Shown piece by piece: positions 37,058 through 47,243 of a stretch of DNA of 64,000 nucleotides. How positions within the stretch are numbered: position 1 is the first letter of the stretch; every line of letters starts with the position of its first letter. This stretch comes from Sterolibacterium sp. (GTDB taxonomy: Bacteria > Pseudomonadota > Gammaproteobacteria > Burkholderiales > Rhodocyclaceae). The stretch covers positions 124,001 to 188,000 of the forward strand of contig JAQTOA010000003.1 in the NCBI GenBank assembly GCA_028713555.1. The letters are read 5' to 3'. Below the pieces are notes generated by a model that saw only the letters and a program-made list of their open reading frames with translations, searched no databases and was not told where the DNA came from. The position numbers and the translations under genes were made by a program.

Positions 37058-37405
37058 TCAATTGCTTTTGCGCTTCCCGCGCCGGCTATCCAGCAACCAC
37101 GCCAGTACCGGCAGAAGCAGAAACGAACCGGGCAGGGCGAGCAGAATCAAGTAGGGCGAAAGATACATTACCGTGCGTAATTGCTCATGCAACTCTTCGC
37201 GCTCGTTACGGGTCCAGCGCTTGCCGTTGCGGGGTTTCATCAGTAATGGCATCAAACCCCTGACTCTGATTGCTCCGGCGATAATTTGTTTGCGCTCTCG
37301 TAACTGGGCGTCGAGCATTGTGCGCAATGCGCCGGGTCGTTGCCGGATACGGCTGAACGCAGCGCCAAACCGCTCCACCGGCTGTCCGCGGCTTTTTGAC
37401 GGCAT
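37058..37405 (-). CDS. Small membrane protein with LETM1-like segment
   Basis: A 115-residue protein: a basic N-terminal half (arginine-rich, about 1-60), then WTRNEREELHEQLRTVMYLS and a hydrophobic hairpin-like region PYLILLALPGSFLLLPVLAW, ending in a basic tail. The pattern of charged helix followed by proline-broken hydrophobic segment resembles the LETM1 domain of membrane proteins. That is a similarity by eye only. ATG 37405 starts 5 bp after the yqjK stop. The frame is open further upstream, but there it overlaps yqjK. Confidence 0.65.
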   Translation of the reverse strand: MPSKSRGQPVERFGAAFSRIRQRPGALRTMLDAQLRERKQIIAGAIRVRGLMPLLMKPRNGKRWTRNEREELHEQLRTVMYLSPYLILLALPGSFLLLPVLAWLLDSRRGKRKSN

Positions 37406-37410
37406 CCTGC

Positions 37411-37716
37411 TCAATGTCTGCCGGGTAGTTTGACTGCGATTACGCCACTCAGTTTGTGCAGCGCTTGCCGGATGAGGAAACCACGCCTTATCCAGCGCAA
37501 CACAGCGCGTGGACGTGACACCACGAGCGCCACCAAAACAGCCACCGGCAGGACTGGATGACGCCGTAGCCAGATCCACCCGGCGTATGCGCGGTCGGCA
37601 ACGGCAAAAACCGGGGTCCAGCCAGAAGCGTAATCAGCGAAAGTTTCGCGCAACGAGGCACTGCGCATTTGCAAATATTGTTTTTTTAAAGCCAGTTCGA
37701 CTTGCTTCGGACTCAA
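37411..37716 (-). CDS. YqjK-like protein
   Basis: A 101-residue basic protein of the YqjK type, usually found with elaB/yqjD and yqjE. It has an N-terminal helix (SPKQVELALKKQYLQMRSAS), a short hydrophobic segment (HPVLPVAVLVALVV) and an Arg-rich end. The TTG start at 37716 overlaps the yqjE stop and has an AGGGGA site; ATG at 37668 is an alternative. Function unknown. Confidence 0.75.
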   Translation of the reverse strand: MSPKQVELALKKQYLQMRSASLRETFADYASGWTPVFAVADRAYAGWIWLRRHPVLPVAVLVALVVSRPRAVLRWIRRGFLIRQALHKLSGVIAVKLPGRH

Positions 37717-38108
37717 GGGTTGTCCCCTGATTTACCCTGCAATGCTTCGCGATCCTGTTTTAGTTCGGCCAGGCTCGCGGCAAACAGGCGCGACCCGCCC
37801 TGAATTTGGCGTCGCGCCAGGAACAACGCGGCACTCCCGCAAGACAGGAACACCGCCATACAGCCGCCGATAACCAGCAGTCGATTTTCCCACCATAGCA
37901 GCGTGAGAAATATTGCCAGGAACACGATGCCGGCGTTGATCAAAAAGAAAGCCGCAGCGCCGTATGCCAGCAGACCAAGCAGTCGCAGCTTCTCCTCTTC
38001 GAGTTCGGTGGAAAGAAGTTCGAAGCGGGTTTGCAACAGCGCCAGCGCTGTCGCAAGCAAGCCGCGCAGCGAAGCAAACACCCCCCCTCCAGCCGGCAAG
38101 GCTTTCAT
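37713..38108 (-). CDS. yqjE: YqjE-type phage-holin-superfamily membrane protein
   Basis: A 131-residue inner-membrane protein of the YqjE (holin superfamily III) group. The amphipathic N-terminal helix contains TRFELLSTELEEEKLRLL, a family hallmark, followed by two membrane segments (YGAAAFFLINAGIVFLAIFL and LLVIGGCMAVFLSCGSAALF) and a charged C-terminal helix. In enterobacteria the neighbours ElaB/YqjD bind stationary-phase ribosomes at the membrane. The role of YqjE is not settled. Confidence 0.85.
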   Translation of the reverse strand: MKALPAGGGVFASLRGLLATALALLQTRFELLSTELEEEKLRLLGLLAYGAAAFFLINAGIVFLAIFLTLLWWENRLLVIGGCMAVFLSCGSAALFLARRQIQGGSRLFAASLAELKQDREALQGKSGDNP

Positions 38109-38120
38109 CGACGAGAAATA

Positions 38121-38432
38121 TTAGCGACGACCGATCAGCAAGCCGACCAGGAAACCGACGCCGGCAGCCATACCGACCGCGCTCCAGGGATTGTCATGCA
38201 CGTAGTCGTCGGCGGCGCGGCCAGCCTGTTTGGCCTTGTCAACAATCGCCGCCTCGGCATCAGCCAGCTTGATCTTGGCGCTGGCCAGGTGATCCTGGGC
38301 CTTGGCGCGCAGTTCGGAAATCTTTTCACCGGCTTGGCCGGCAGTAGAGCGCAACAACTCTTCGGTATCTGCAACGACTACCTTGAAATCGGCGATAAGT
38401 TTTTCCTTGCTGGCCTGGGTCATGTCGTTCAT
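38121..38432 (-). CDS. elaB: DUF883 (ElaB/YqjD/YgaM) membrane-anchored protein
   Basis: A 103-residue protein with a long amphipathic helix and a C-terminal membrane anchor (VGMAAGVGFLVGLLIGRR) preceded by YVHDNPWSAV, the DUF883 signature. Family members attach stationary-phase ribosomes to the inner membrane in E. coli. ATG 38432 has a GGAGAG ribosome site; the longer frame upstream is not needed. It heads the cluster elaB-yqjE-yqjK-LETM1-like. A small perfect inverted repeat (ATATCC-TGTT-GGATAT, 38463-38478) lies 30 bp upstream and could be an operator. Confidence 0.88.
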   Translation of the reverse strand: MNDMTQASKEKLIADFKVVVADTEELLRSTAGQAGEKISELRAKAQDHLASAKIKLADAEAAIVDKAKQAGRAADDYVHDNPWSAVGMAAGVGFLVGLLIGRR

Positions 38433-38533
38433 GGTGCTCTCCAAAAAATGTGGAAACGCTAAATATCCTGTTGGATATGGGTGCAGACTACCGATATTCA
38501 AGCTTGGAGGCAATGATCTGGGTCACAACATTC

Positions 38534-39313
38534 TCAGGATTTCCAATCATAGTCAATGATCAGGGGTGCATGGTCACTAAACCTTTGTTCCTTGAAAATG
38601 CTCGCTCGCACCGCCGTTTCAGCGATCCCAGCCGTCCCTACCTGGTAGTCGATACGCCAGCCCACATTCTTGGCCCAAGCCTGTCCGCGGTTCGACCACC
38701 AGGTATACTGATCCGGCGTGCCAGGGTATAGCTGGCGGAACACGTCCACCCAGCCGAGTTCGTCGAACACGCGCGACAACCACTGCCTTTCCTCGGGCAG
38801 GAATCCGGAGTTCTTCTGGTTGGAACGCCAGTTCTTCAGGTCAATGTTCTGGTGGGCAATGTTCCAGTCGCCGCACAGCACCACCTCCTGGCCGCTGGCG
38901 CGGAGTGCCGCAAGCTGCGGCCAGAACAGTTCCATAAAGCGGAATTTGGCAGTCTGGCGCTCCTCCGAGCTGGAACCGGAAGGCAGATAGAGCGAGACCA
39001 CCGACAACTTGCCGAAATCGGCTTGCAAATAGCGCCCTTCGGCGTCGATCTCGGCGATGCCCAGGCCCTCGACGACCTTATTCGGCCGGCGTCTGGCATA
39101 AATGCCGACGCCGCTGTAGCCGCGCTTTTCGGCGCAGTGGAACCAGCCCCGGAAAGCGCCGGGCGCGCATATTTCTTCGCTGAGATCGGCTTGCTGGGCC
39201 TTTAACTCCTGCAGGCAGACCAGATCAGCGTTCTGGGCTTGCAGCCAGGGGAGGAAGCCCTTGTTCACCGCCGAACGGATGCCATTGAGGTTTAACGAAA
39301 TGATGCGCAGCAT
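38534..39313 (-). CDS. xthA: Exodeoxyribonuclease III
   Basis: A 259-residue AP endonuclease / 3'-5' exonuclease of the Xth family, used in base-excision repair. Seen motifs: N-terminal SLNLNGIRSA, metal-binding Glu in CLQELK, GVGIYAR, the catalytic GDWNIAHQNIDL and the C-terminal SDHAPLIIDYDW. Full length. It is divergent from pyrE with only 35 bp between starts, so the promoters must overlap. Confidence 0.96.
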   Translation of the reverse strand: MLRIISLNLNGIRSAVNKGFLPWLQAQNADLVCLQELKAQQADLSEEICAPGAFRGWFHCAEKRGYSGVGIYARRRPNKVVEGLGIAEIDAEGRYLQADFGKLSVVSLYLPSGSSSEERQTAKFRFMELFWPQLAALRASGQEVVLCGDWNIAHQNIDLKNWRSNQKNSGFLPEERQWLSRVFDELGWVDVFRQLYPGTPDQYTWWSNRGQAWAKNVGWRIDYQVGTAGIAETAVRASIFKEQRFSDHAPLIIDYDWKS

Positions 39314-39348
39314 GTAGAATGCAATTTTTGGAAGATTCGGACTAGGCC

Positions 39349-39999
39349 GTGGATTTTAGCCGGGATTTCATCAAATTTTCCTGCGAACGCAAGGTATTGC
39401 GTTTCGGCGAGTTCATGACCAAAGCCGGACGCCTGTCGCCCTACTTCTTCAATGCCGGCCTGTTCAACGATGGCGACACGCTGGCTCGCCTATGCGGCTT
39501 CTATGCCCGCGCCATTCTCGCTTCCGCAATCCCCTTCGATATGCTGTTCGGGCCCGCTTACAAGGGGATCCCGCTGGTCGCCGGCACCGCCATGACGCTC
39601 GCGCAACTTGGCCGCAACCTGCCCTACTGCTATAACCGCAAGGAAGCCAAGGATCACGGCGAAGGCGGATCGTCGATCGGCGCTCCGCTGGCCGGACGAG
39701 TACTGGTTGTGGACGACGTGATCTCCGCTGGCACCTCGGTGCGCGAATCGGTCGAAACCATCACCGCCGCCGGCGCCACGCCGGCCGGGGTGATCATCGC
39801 CCTGGATCGCATGGAGCGTGGCAGCGGTGCCGAGCAACGCTCCGCGGTGCAGGAAGTGCAGCATCTCTACGGCGTGCCGGTGCTCAGCATCGCCAATCTG
39901 GACGACCTGATCGACTTTCTGCAAGACAGCCCGGATTTGCGGAAAAACTTGTCCGCCGTCACACAATATCGCGCGCAATATGGCGCCAAGGAGGCCTGA
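39349..39999 (+). CDS. pyrE: Orotate phosphoribosyltransferase
   Basis: A 216-residue enzyme that joins orotate and PRPP to give OMP in pyrimidine synthesis. The PRPP loop is [17 protein letters not shown]; the catalytic loop region is [13 protein letters not shown]. The start is GTG 39349 ([10 protein letters not shown]..), matching the family N-terminus. No attenuator or PyrR-type site was recognised in the 35-bp leader. The next gene starts after one base. Confidence 0.96.
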   Translation: MDFSRDFIKFSCERKVLRFGEFMTKAGRLSPYFFNAGLFNDGDTLARLCGFYARAILASAIPFDMLFGPAYKGIPLVAGTAMTLAQLGRNLPYCYNRKEAKDHGEGGSSIGAPLAGRVLVVDDVISAGTSVRESVETITAAGATPAGVIIALDRMERGSGAEQRSAVQEVQHLYGVPVLSIANLDDLIDFLQDSPDLRKNLSAVTQYRAQYGAKEA

Positions 40000-40000
40000 T

Positions 40001-40636
40001 ATGAAACGCCACATTGCACTCATGACGTTGCTATTGTCCATCGGTCTGTTGCCTTCAGCATATGCCGGCAAGACCTATTGCTGCGCCGATGAACACGGTC
40101 GCCAAGTCTGCGGCGATTCCCTGCCGCGCGAATGTTTTGGCCGCCCCTATCGCGAGTTGAGCGAGCGCGGTACGCTGCTGCGCCAGGTCGACGCTCCGCT
40201 GACCGCCGAGCAGCAAGCCCAGCGCGACGCCATCATCGCCAACAAGAAAAAGGGAGAACGCGCGGCAATGGAAGAAAAGCGCAAGAACCAGGCGCTGATC
40301 AATACCTATACAACCGCGCAGGATGTCGATATCGCTCGCGACCGCGCACTCGCCGATATGGAGAATAGCGCCAAGGAAATACAGGCAAAGTACAACGAGG
40401 CGGTGAAACGCAAGCAAAAACTGGAAAGCGAAATGGAGTTCTACAAAAAGAAGTCCGTGCCGCCGGAGTTAAAGGAACAGATCAAGGTTAACGATTCCGA
40501 GATCAAGGCGCAGCAAACCGCCATCGAGGTGAAGAAGCAGGAGATGGATCAGATCCGCGCCCGCTTTGATGATGAGAAGAAGCGCTACCAGGAGCTGATG
40601 CGCGGCGGCAAGAGTGCCGCTGCAACAGGCAAGTAA
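40001..40636 (+). CDS. Exported coiled-coil protein, DUF4124-like N-terminus
   Basis: A 211-residue exported protein. The signal peptide MKRHIALMTLLLSIGLLPSA is followed by GKTYCCADEHGRQVCGDSLP, the short cysteine-containing pattern of DUF4124 domains, and then a long charged coiled coil (about 70-205). ATG 40001 directly follows the pyrE stop. In related genomes a DUF4124 protein often follows pyrE; its function is unknown. The periplasmic coiled coil suggests a structural or scaffolding role. Confidence 0.75.
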   Translation: MKRHIALMTLLLSIGLLPSAYAGKTYCCADEHGRQVCGDSLPRECFGRPYRELSERGTLLRQVDAPLTAEQQAQRDAIIANKKKGERAAMEEKRKNQALINTYTTAQDVDIARDRALADMENSAKEIQAKYNEAVKRKQKLESEMEFYKKKSVPPELKEQIKVNDSEIKAQQTAIEVKKQEMDQIRARFDDEKKRYQELMRGGKSAAATGK

Positions 40637-40723
40637 GGCAACAGACCACGCAATATTTCCCAATCTTGCGTCAGGACTGTTAATGGACTATATTTGGTCC
40701 TCCGCAACCGTCCTGGAGTAACC

Positions 40724-40999
40724 GTGAACTTTTCATCTCAAGTCAAACCGATCAGCTATCTAAAGGCTAATGCCGCCGAAGTACTGCTTCAGTTGGCTGA
40801 AAAGCGCGAACCCCTGGTGATTACTCAAAACGGCGAAGCCAAGGCGGTCATCCAGGACGTGGCTTCGTATGAGGAAACGCAGGAAACGCTGGCGCTTTTG
40901 AAGATATTGGCGCTTGGCAATCGGGAAATCGAAGAAGGTAAGGTGAAACCCCTTGCCGAAGTCGTGAAACGCCTTCGCGCCAAGAAGACTCCTGGCTGA
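40724..40999 (+). CDS. Phd/YefM-family antitoxin
   Basis: A 91-residue antitoxin. The start VNFSSQVKPISYLKANAAEV and the strand LVITQNGEAKAVIQD are the Phd/YefM DNA-binding fold; the C-terminal helix (ETQETLALLKILALGNREIE) would cover the toxin. GTG 40724 with a GGAG site is chosen over a longer frame. The stop overlaps the toxin ATG, as usual for such pairs. It should repress its own promoter, alone and with the toxin. Confidence 0.9.
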   Translation: MNFSSQVKPISYLKANAAEVLLQLAEKREPLVITQNGEAKAVIQDVASYEETQETLALLKILALGNREIEEGKVKPLAEVVKRLRAKKTPG

Positions 41000-41325
41000 T
41001 GCGTTACGAGGTACTGCTCACTGCGGGAGCAGAAAAGGATCTCGAAGATCTGTACGCCCATATCGCGGAACATGATTCGCCAGACAGTGCAAAGCACGTG
41101 CTGGATAAGTTGATGGCAGTTGCCGCGAGCCTGGCCAGTTTCCCGGAACGCGGTTCCTATCCACGGGAATTGTTGGCGCTGGGCATCCACGAGTATCACC
41201 AATCCTTCTTCAAGCCGTACAGGATCATCTACCGGGCAGTTGGAAAACAGGTGATCGTTTATGTGATCGCCGACGGCAGGCGGGATATGCAGGGGTTGCT
41301 TGAACGACGTTTGCTGGGAGCGTAA
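40999..41325 (+). CDS. RelE/ParE-family toxin
   Basis: A 108-residue toxin of the RelE/ParE superfamily. Pattern: TAGAEKDLEDLYAHIAEHDS helix pair, then FPERGSYPRELLALGIHEYH, and the strand SFFKPYRIIYRAVGKQVIVY with DGRRDMQGLLERRL at the end. The spacing is more like ParE (gyrase poison) than RelE, but the target cannot be settled by eye. Coupled to the Phd/YefM antitoxin by a TGATG overlap. Confidence 0.9.
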   Translation: MRYEVLLTAGAEKDLEDLYAHIAEHDSPDSAKHVLDKLMAVAASLASFPERGSYPRELLALGIHEYHQSFFKPYRIIYRAVGKQVIVYVIADGRRDMQGLLERRLLGA

Positions 41326-41359
41326 TCGGCGATTGCCGAGTCTTGCCCCGGCGGGCGAG

Positions 41360-41572
41360 TCAGGCCGCGACTTCGAGGTATTCGACCACGCTGGATGGTT
41401 GCGGAAAGACAATGCCATCTTCGCGAAGCCCGTCGAGATGGAATGCGATCGCCTCCCGAATTTCAGCCTCAACTTCCTGGACCGTGTTCCCTGTTGCAAT
41501 ACACCCAGGGAGGTCCGGAACGTAGGCGGAATAATTGTTTTCGGCTTTCTCGATTACGATAGCGTAACGCAT
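41360..41572 (-). CDS. hicB: HicB-type antitoxin, short form
   Basis: A 70-residue antitoxin with the partial RNase-H-like fold of HicB: YAIVIEKAENNYSAYVPDLP, GCIATGNTVQEVEAEIREAI and a helical end. It is the short form and lacks the C-terminal helix-turn-helix or ribbon-helix-helix DNA-binding domain of long HicB proteins, so operon control must be different or absent. It follows hicA by 7 bp. Confidence 0.9.
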   Translation of the reverse strand: MRYAIVIEKAENNYSAYVPDLPGCIATGNTVQEVEAEIREAIAFHLDGLREDGIVFPQPSSVVEYLEVAA

Positions 41573-41579
41573 GAATTCC

Positions 41580-41768
41580 TCACTTTCTTATTCCGGCCTG
41601 CTTGAATATGCTGCCCAACGTACCAAGTGCAAGATCATCGCTAGGCTTTCCTGGAACAGTAACCCGACCAGGTTTTGCGGTGTGCTTGAATTGCCGGTGG
41701 CTACCGCGAGTAGCAACAAGAAACCACCCGTCTTCGGCGAGTAACCTGAGCACTTCACTGACTTTCAT
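41580..41768 (-). CDS. hicA: HicA-type mRNA interferase toxin
   Basis: A 62-residue HicA toxin with a double-stranded RNA-binding-like fold. The catalytic His is in TRGSHRQFKH; the end LALGTLGSIFKQAGI is typical. HicA cleaves mRNA independently of the ribosome and is neutralised by HicB. It is the first gene of the pair. Its promoter must lie in the 77 bp that also hold the gatB terminator. Confidence 0.92.
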   Translation of the reverse strand: MKVSEVLRLLAEDGWFLVATRGSHRQFKHTAKPGRVTVPGKPSDDLALGTLGSIFKQAGIRK

Positions 41769-41819
41769 TCGCCAAGATTAGCAGGCAAACGGAGAATTAC
41801 AAAATTTGCCAGCGCTACA

Positions 41820-41843
41820 AATGCCGGGTATCGCCCCGGCATT
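41820..41843 (-). terminator. Hairpin terminator after gatB
   Basis: A perfect 9-bp stem, AATGCCGGG (41820-41828) with CCCGGCATT (41835-41843), begins two bases after the gatB stop. The following T run is short (TTTG), so termination may be weak or Rho-assisted. Confidence 0.55.
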
Positions 41844-41845
41844 AC

Positions 41846-43315
41846 CTACCCTGCGAGTTTCTTGCGCAGCAGTTCATTCACTTGCTGCGGATTGGCCTTG
41901 CCCTTGGTGGCTTTCATCGCCTGGCCGACCAGGGCGTTGAAGGCTTTCTCCTTGCCGGCGCGGAATTCCTCGACGGATTTCGGGTTGGCGGCGAGTACCT
42001 CGTCGATGAGCTTTTCGATGGCGCCGCTGTCGGTGATTTGTTTCAAACCTTTGGCGGCGATGATGGCGTCGGCGTCCGGGCCATCGCCGTTCCACAGGGC
42101 ATCGAAGACATCCTTGCCGATCTTGTTGGAGATCGTGTTGTCGGCGATGCGTTGCACGATACCCGCGAGTTGTCCGGGAGATACCGGTGCAGCGGCGATC
42201 TCCAGGTTTTCCTTGTTGAGCCGCGCACTCAGGTCGCCCATCACCCAGTTGGCGCAAGTCTTCGAACTCCCTTTGCCTGCCGCAGCAACGCAGTCTTCAT
42301 AGTATTGGGCGGTCTCGCGGCTGGCGGTAAGTGCCACGGCGTCGTAGGCGGACAGGCCGTAGTCGCGCTCGAAGCGTAAGCGCATCTCAGCGGGCAGTTC
42401 AGGCATGTTGGCCCTGACCGCGCTGATCCAGGCCGGCGCAATTTCCAGCGGCAACAGGTCGGGATCGGGGAAGTAGCGGTAATCCTGCGCATCTTCCTTG
42501 CTGCGCATGGCGCGCGTCGCCCCGGTGGCTGGATCGAACAGCACCGTCGCCTGGTGGATACTGCCGCCGTCCTCGATGGTCTCGATCTGCCACTTGATCT
42601 CGTAGTCGATAGCCTGCTGCAGAAAGCGGAAGGAGTTGAGGTTTTTGATCTCGCGCCGCGTGCCGAGCGGCGCGCCGAGACGCCGCACCGAGACGTTGGC
42701 GTCGCAGCGGAACGAGCCTTCCTGCATGTTGCCGTCGCAGATGCCAATCCAGCGCACCAGCGCGTGCAGCGCCTTGGCATAGGCCACGGCTTCGGCGGCG
42801 GAGCGCATGTCGGGCTCGGTGACAATTTCCAGCAAGGGCGTGCCGGCGCGGTTCAGGTCGATGCCGGTCTTGCCGTGGAAATCCTCGTGCAGCGATTTGC
42901 CGGCATCCTCTTCGAGATGCGCACGGGTCAGGTGCACGGTCTTTTCGTAGGCCGATTCGCCGGATTTTCCGGATGCGACCAGCATCGTCAGCGTGCCGCC
43001 TTTCACCACGGGCAGCTCGAACTGGCTGATCTGGTAGCCCTTGGGCAGGTCCGGATAGAAGTAGTTCTTGCGCGCGAACACCGAGCGCGGCGCAATTTCA
43101 GCGCCCAGCGCCAGGCCGAAGCGGATCGCGCATTCGACCGCTGCCTTGTTGAGCACCGGCAGCACACCGGGCAAGGCGAGATCGACGGCACAGGCCTGGA
43201 CATTCGGCGCCGCGCCGAAGGCGGTGGACGCGCCGGAGAAGATTTTCGAGCTGGTGCGGAGCTGGGCGTGGGTTTCCAGCCCAATTACGACTTCCCATTG
43301 AGTTCCCCGCTGCAT
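41846..43315 (-). CDS. gatB: Aspartyl/glutamyl-tRNA amidotransferase subunit B
   Basis: A 489-residue subunit that binds the misacylated tRNA and activates its carboxyl group with ATP. Motifs: [20 protein letters not shown] at the N-terminus, [20 protein letters not shown], the [13 protein letters not shown] segment and a C-terminal YqeY-like tail domain. ATG 43315 overlaps the gatA stop (TGATG). The much longer upstream frame is antisense noise over gatA. With gatC and gatA it makes the GatCAB complex. Confidence 0.97.
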   Translation of the reverse strand: MQRGTQWEVVIGLETHAQLRTSSKIFSGASTAFGAAPNVQACAVDLALPGVLPVLNKAAVECAIRFGLALGAEIAPRSVFARKNYFYPDLPKGYQISQFELPVVKGGTLTMLVASGKSGESAYEKTVHLTRAHLEEDAGKSLHEDFHGKTGIDLNRAGTPLLEIVTEPDMRSAAEAVAYAKALHALVRWIGICDGNMQEGSFRCDANVSVRRLGAPLGTRREIKNLNSFRFLQQAIDYEIKWQIETIEDGGSIHQATVLFDPATGATRAMRSKEDAQDYRYFPDPDLLPLEIAPAWISAVRANMPELPAEMRLRFERDYGLSAYDAVALTASRETAQYYEDCVAAAGKGSSKTCANWVMGDLSARLNKENLEIAAAPVSPGQLAGIVQRIADNTISNKIGKDVFDALWNGDGPDADAIIAAKGLKQITDSGAIEKLIDEVLAANPKSVEEFRAGKEKAFNALVGQAMKATKGKANPQQVNELLRKKLAG

Positions 43316-44781
43316 CACAGTTCCTCCGGCATGCGCAGATGCCAATCGGTGGCCTGCTGGTAGCGGTGCGCCAGGTTCAGCATGCGCGCCTCGTCGAAAT
43401 AGTTGCCGATCAGTTGCAAGCCGACCGGCATATTGCCGGCGCCGAAACCGCAGGGAATCGACAGGCCCGGCAGGCCGGCAAGGTTGGCGGAAGTGGTATA
43501 GATATCGGACAGATACATCTGCACCGGGTCGCTGCTCTTGGAGCCGATCTCGAAGGCGACATTGGGCGTGGTCGGGCTGGCGATGATGTCGCAATGTTTG
43601 AAGGCTTCGGCAAAGTCGTTGGCGATCAAGCGGCGGACTTTCTGCGCCTGCAGGTAGTAGGCATCGTAGTAACCGTGCGAAAGCACATAGGTGCCGATCA
43701 GGATGCGCCGCTTGACCTCCGCGCCGAAGCCTTGGGCGCGCGTCTTGCAGTACATGTCGGCAAGGTCGCTGTAGTCGGGGGCGCGATAGCCGTAGCGCAC
43801 GCCGTCGAAGCGCGACAGGTTGGAGCTGGCCTCGGCAGGGGCGATCACGTAGTAGGCGGGAACCGACAGGCCAGAATTGGGCAGGCTGACTTCAATCGTG
43901 CGGGCGCCGAGCTTGCGGTATTCGCCCAGCGCCGCGTCGACCGCGGAGCGCACATCGTCGGACATGCCTGCGCAAAAAAACTCTTTGGGCAGTCCGATAC
44001 GCAGTCCGTCCAGGGGTTTCTCCAGACTGCGGCGGTAATCTTCGGCCGGGCGCTGCAGGGAGGTCGAGTCACGCGGGTCGAAGCCCGCCATGGCGCCGAG
44101 CAGCAAGGCGCAATCCTCGGCCGATTTGGCCATCGGCCCGCCCTGGTCGAGCGAGGAGGCGAAGGCGATCATGCCGTAACGCGATACCACGCCGTAGGTC
44201 GGCTTGATGCCGGTCAGGCCGCACAGGGCGGCCGGCTGGCGGATCGAGCCACCGGTGTCGGTGCCGGTGGCCGCAGGCGCCAGGCGCGCGGCAATCGCCA
44301 CCGCCGAACCGCCGGAGGAGCCGCCGGGCACGCGGCGAACATCCCAGGGGTTCTTCGCCGGGCCATAGAACGAGTTTTCCGTCGAGGAGCCCATGGCGAA
44401 TTCGTCCATGTTGCACTTGCCCAGCGTCACCATGCCGGCCTTCTTGAATTGCTCGACCACATGCGCGTCATAGGGACTGACAAAGTTGGCGAGCATCTTT
44501 GAGGCGCAGGTGGTGAGCCAGCCTTCCATGCAGAAGATGTCCTTGTAGGCCAGCGGGATGCCCAGCAAAGGCCCCGTTTCTCCAGTCGCCAGACGGACAT
44601 CGGCGGCACGCGCCATGGCCAGCGTCTTGTCGCGATCGAGGGTGATGAAGGCGTTCAGGGTGGGGTTGAGGCGCTCGCTGCGGTCGAGGAACAGTGTGGT
44701 CAGTTCTACACTGGAAATAGCCTTGGTGCCGAGCGCCTGGGCCAGTTCCTTGAGGCTGGCTTGGATAGGATTCAAGATCAT
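43315..44781 (-). CDS. gatA: Aspartyl/glutamyl-tRNA amidotransferase subunit A
   Basis: A 488-residue amidase-signature enzyme that hydrolyses glutamine to supply ammonia to GatB. The Ser-cisSer-Lys triad is in [16 protein letters not shown] and [12 protein letters not shown]. Full length. It overlaps gatC by four bases. The presence of AsnRS at 4.0 kb leaves Gln-tRNA-Gln formation as the likely role, which can be tested by looking for glnS elsewhere in the genome. Confidence 0.97.
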   Translation of the reverse strand: MILNPIQASLKELAQALGTKAISSVELTTLFLDRSERLNPTLNAFITLDRDKTLAMARAADVRLATGETGPLLGIPLAYKDIFCMEGWLTTCASKMLANFVSPYDAHVVEQFKKAGMVTLGKCNMDEFAMGSSTENSFYGPAKNPWDVRRVPGGSSGGSAVAIAARLAPAATGTDTGGSIRQPAALCGLTGIKPTYGVVSRYGMIAFASSLDQGGPMAKSAEDCALLLGAMAGFDPRDSTSLQRPAEDYRRSLEKPLDGLRIGLPKEFFCAGMSDDVRSAVDAALGEYRKLGARTIEVSLPNSGLSVPAYYVIAPAEASSNLSRFDGVRYGYRAPDYSDLADMYCKTRAQGFGAEVKRRILIGTYVLSHGYYDAYYLQAQKVRRLIANDFAEAFKHCDIIASPTTPNVAFEIGSKSSDPVQMYLSDIYTTSANLAGLPGLSIPCGFGAGNMPVGLQLIGNYFDEARMLNLAHRYQQATDWHLRMPEEL

Positions 44782-45065
44782 TCAATCACCCGGGGTACAA
44801 GATAGAGGCCGGCCTCGGTCTCTGGCGCGACGGCCTGAAAGCTTTCGCGCTGGTCTTTCTCCGTGACGCCATCCTCGCGCAGGCGTTGCGCCACATCCTG
44901 AGCGTGGGCCATCGGCGCGATGCCGGTGGTATCGACGGACTGAAGCTGTTCGATCAGGCCCAGAATGCCATTCAGCAGTTGATTGGTCTGCGCCGCTTCG
45001 GTGGGGGAAATTTCGATATGGGCGAGGCGCGCGATGCGCCCGACCTGTTCAAGGTTTATGGACAT
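44778..45065 (-). CDS. gatC: Aspartyl/glutamyl-tRNA amidotransferase subunit C
   Basis: A 95-residue subunit that wraps GatA and stabilises the complex. Typical start [20 protein letters not shown] and central [20 protein letters not shown]. It heads gatC-gatA-gatB and is divergent from mreB, with 120 bp between the two starts that must hold both promoters. On its strand the TATGAT near 45108-45113 may be a -10, but the -35 is unclear. Confidence 0.95.
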   Translation of the reverse strand: MSINLEQVGRIARLAHIEISPTEAAQTNQLLNGILGLIEQLQSVDTTGIAPMAHAQDVAQRLREDGVTEKDQRESFQAVAPETEAGLYLVPRVIE

Positions 45066-45155
45066 TCGGGGTTCCGGGAGGCTTAAATTGCAAAGCGTGA
45101 TAGGGTATCATAAGGCACTTTTCCTTCGCACTCTCTTCTTCGCGCGGCGAGATGA

Positions 45156-46229
<1,074 letters not shown>

Positions 46230-46331
46230 GCTGTGCTCCGTTTAGGGTAGCAAGTGCCGCCAAAAGTGCGGTGCGCCATGTATTCGATGGCATAACATCA
46301 ACCCTTAAATCACCGGAGCGGCGATCCACCC

Positions 46332-47243
46332 TTGATTTCCGTTGTCGGCCACCAGCCGCCCCCTTTTTTCCACCGCGGTCCGGCACCCTTTGCCCGGCTG
46401 ATGTTCTTCGTCGCCTTGTCCCTGCTCCTGCTGGTGCTGGACCTGCGCTTCCATACGCTCGAACTGGCCCGCCAGGGCGTGGCACTGGTGACTTATCCCT
46501 TGCAGCGCCTGGCCAATGCGCCGCTGGAAGGACTGGAAAGCTGGGGCAACTACTTTTCCAGCCTGGTCACATTGGAAAAGGAGAATACCGGATTGCGCCG
46601 ACAGCAACTGACTACGGCCAACCTGTTGCTGCGCCAGGAGCATCTGGAGCTGGAGAATCAGCGTTTGCGCGCCTTGCTGGACATGAAAGCGCGCCAGCCG
46701 GTAACCAGCCAAGTCGCGGAAATCCTTTACGCCGCGCGCGACCCCTTTGCGCGCCGGGTGATACTGGACAAGGGCATGCAGCATGATATCGCCACCGGTC
46801 AGGTGGTAATCGATGAACTGGGCGTGATCGGCCAGGTGACCCGCGTCTTTCCGATGCTTTCCGAGGTCACCCTGATTACCGACAAGGATCAGGCGGTACC
46901 GGTAATGATCGTCCGCAACGGCCTGCGCTCGGTCTTGTTCGGTGCCGGCGCCGGCAATCTTGAACTGCGTTTCCTGGCGGCGAACGCCGATGTCCAGGCG
47001 GGCGACGTGCTGGTGACCTCCGGCCTGGATGAGGTGTATTTGCCTGGCCTGCCGGTGGCCAAGGTGACACGCGTCGACCGCGATACCAGCTATGCCTTCG
47101 CCCGCATCCTGTGCGAGCCGATTCCCGGCGTCGAACGGAACGGCCAAGTGCTGGTACTGGGCCGGCGCGAAGCCTTGCCGCCGGCGCCACCCGAGCTGGA
47201 AAGCAAGGACAAACCCAGCAAGGGAAGGAAGGGCGCGAAATGA
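46332..47243 (+). CDS. mreC: Rod-shape determining protein MreC
   Basis: A 303-residue bitopic protein linking MreB to PBP2/RodA. It has one membrane helix (about 25-45), a coiled coil (about 65-110) and the two-barrel periplasmic domain (ILDKGMQHDIATGQVVIDEL, GAGNLELRFL), ending in a charged Pro-rich tail. The start is TTG 46332, which gives the conserved GHQPPPFF..RGP lead; ATG 46401 would cut into the membrane anchor. The 102-bp gap after mreB has no clear terminator. Confidence 0.93.
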   Translation: MISVVGHQPPPFFHRGPAPFARLMFFVALSLLLLVLDLRFHTLELARQGVALVTYPLQRLANAPLEGLESWGNYFSSLVTLEKENTGLRRQQLTTANLLLRQEHLELENQRLRALLDMKARQPVTSQVAEILYAARDPFARRVILDKGMQHDIATGQVVIDELGVIGQVTRVFPMLSEVTLITDKDQAVPVMIVRNGLRSVLFGAGAGNLELRFLAANADVQAGDVLVTSGLDEVYLPGLPVAKVTRVDRDTSYAFARILCEPIPGVERNGQVLVLGRREALPPAPPELESKDKPSKGRKGAK

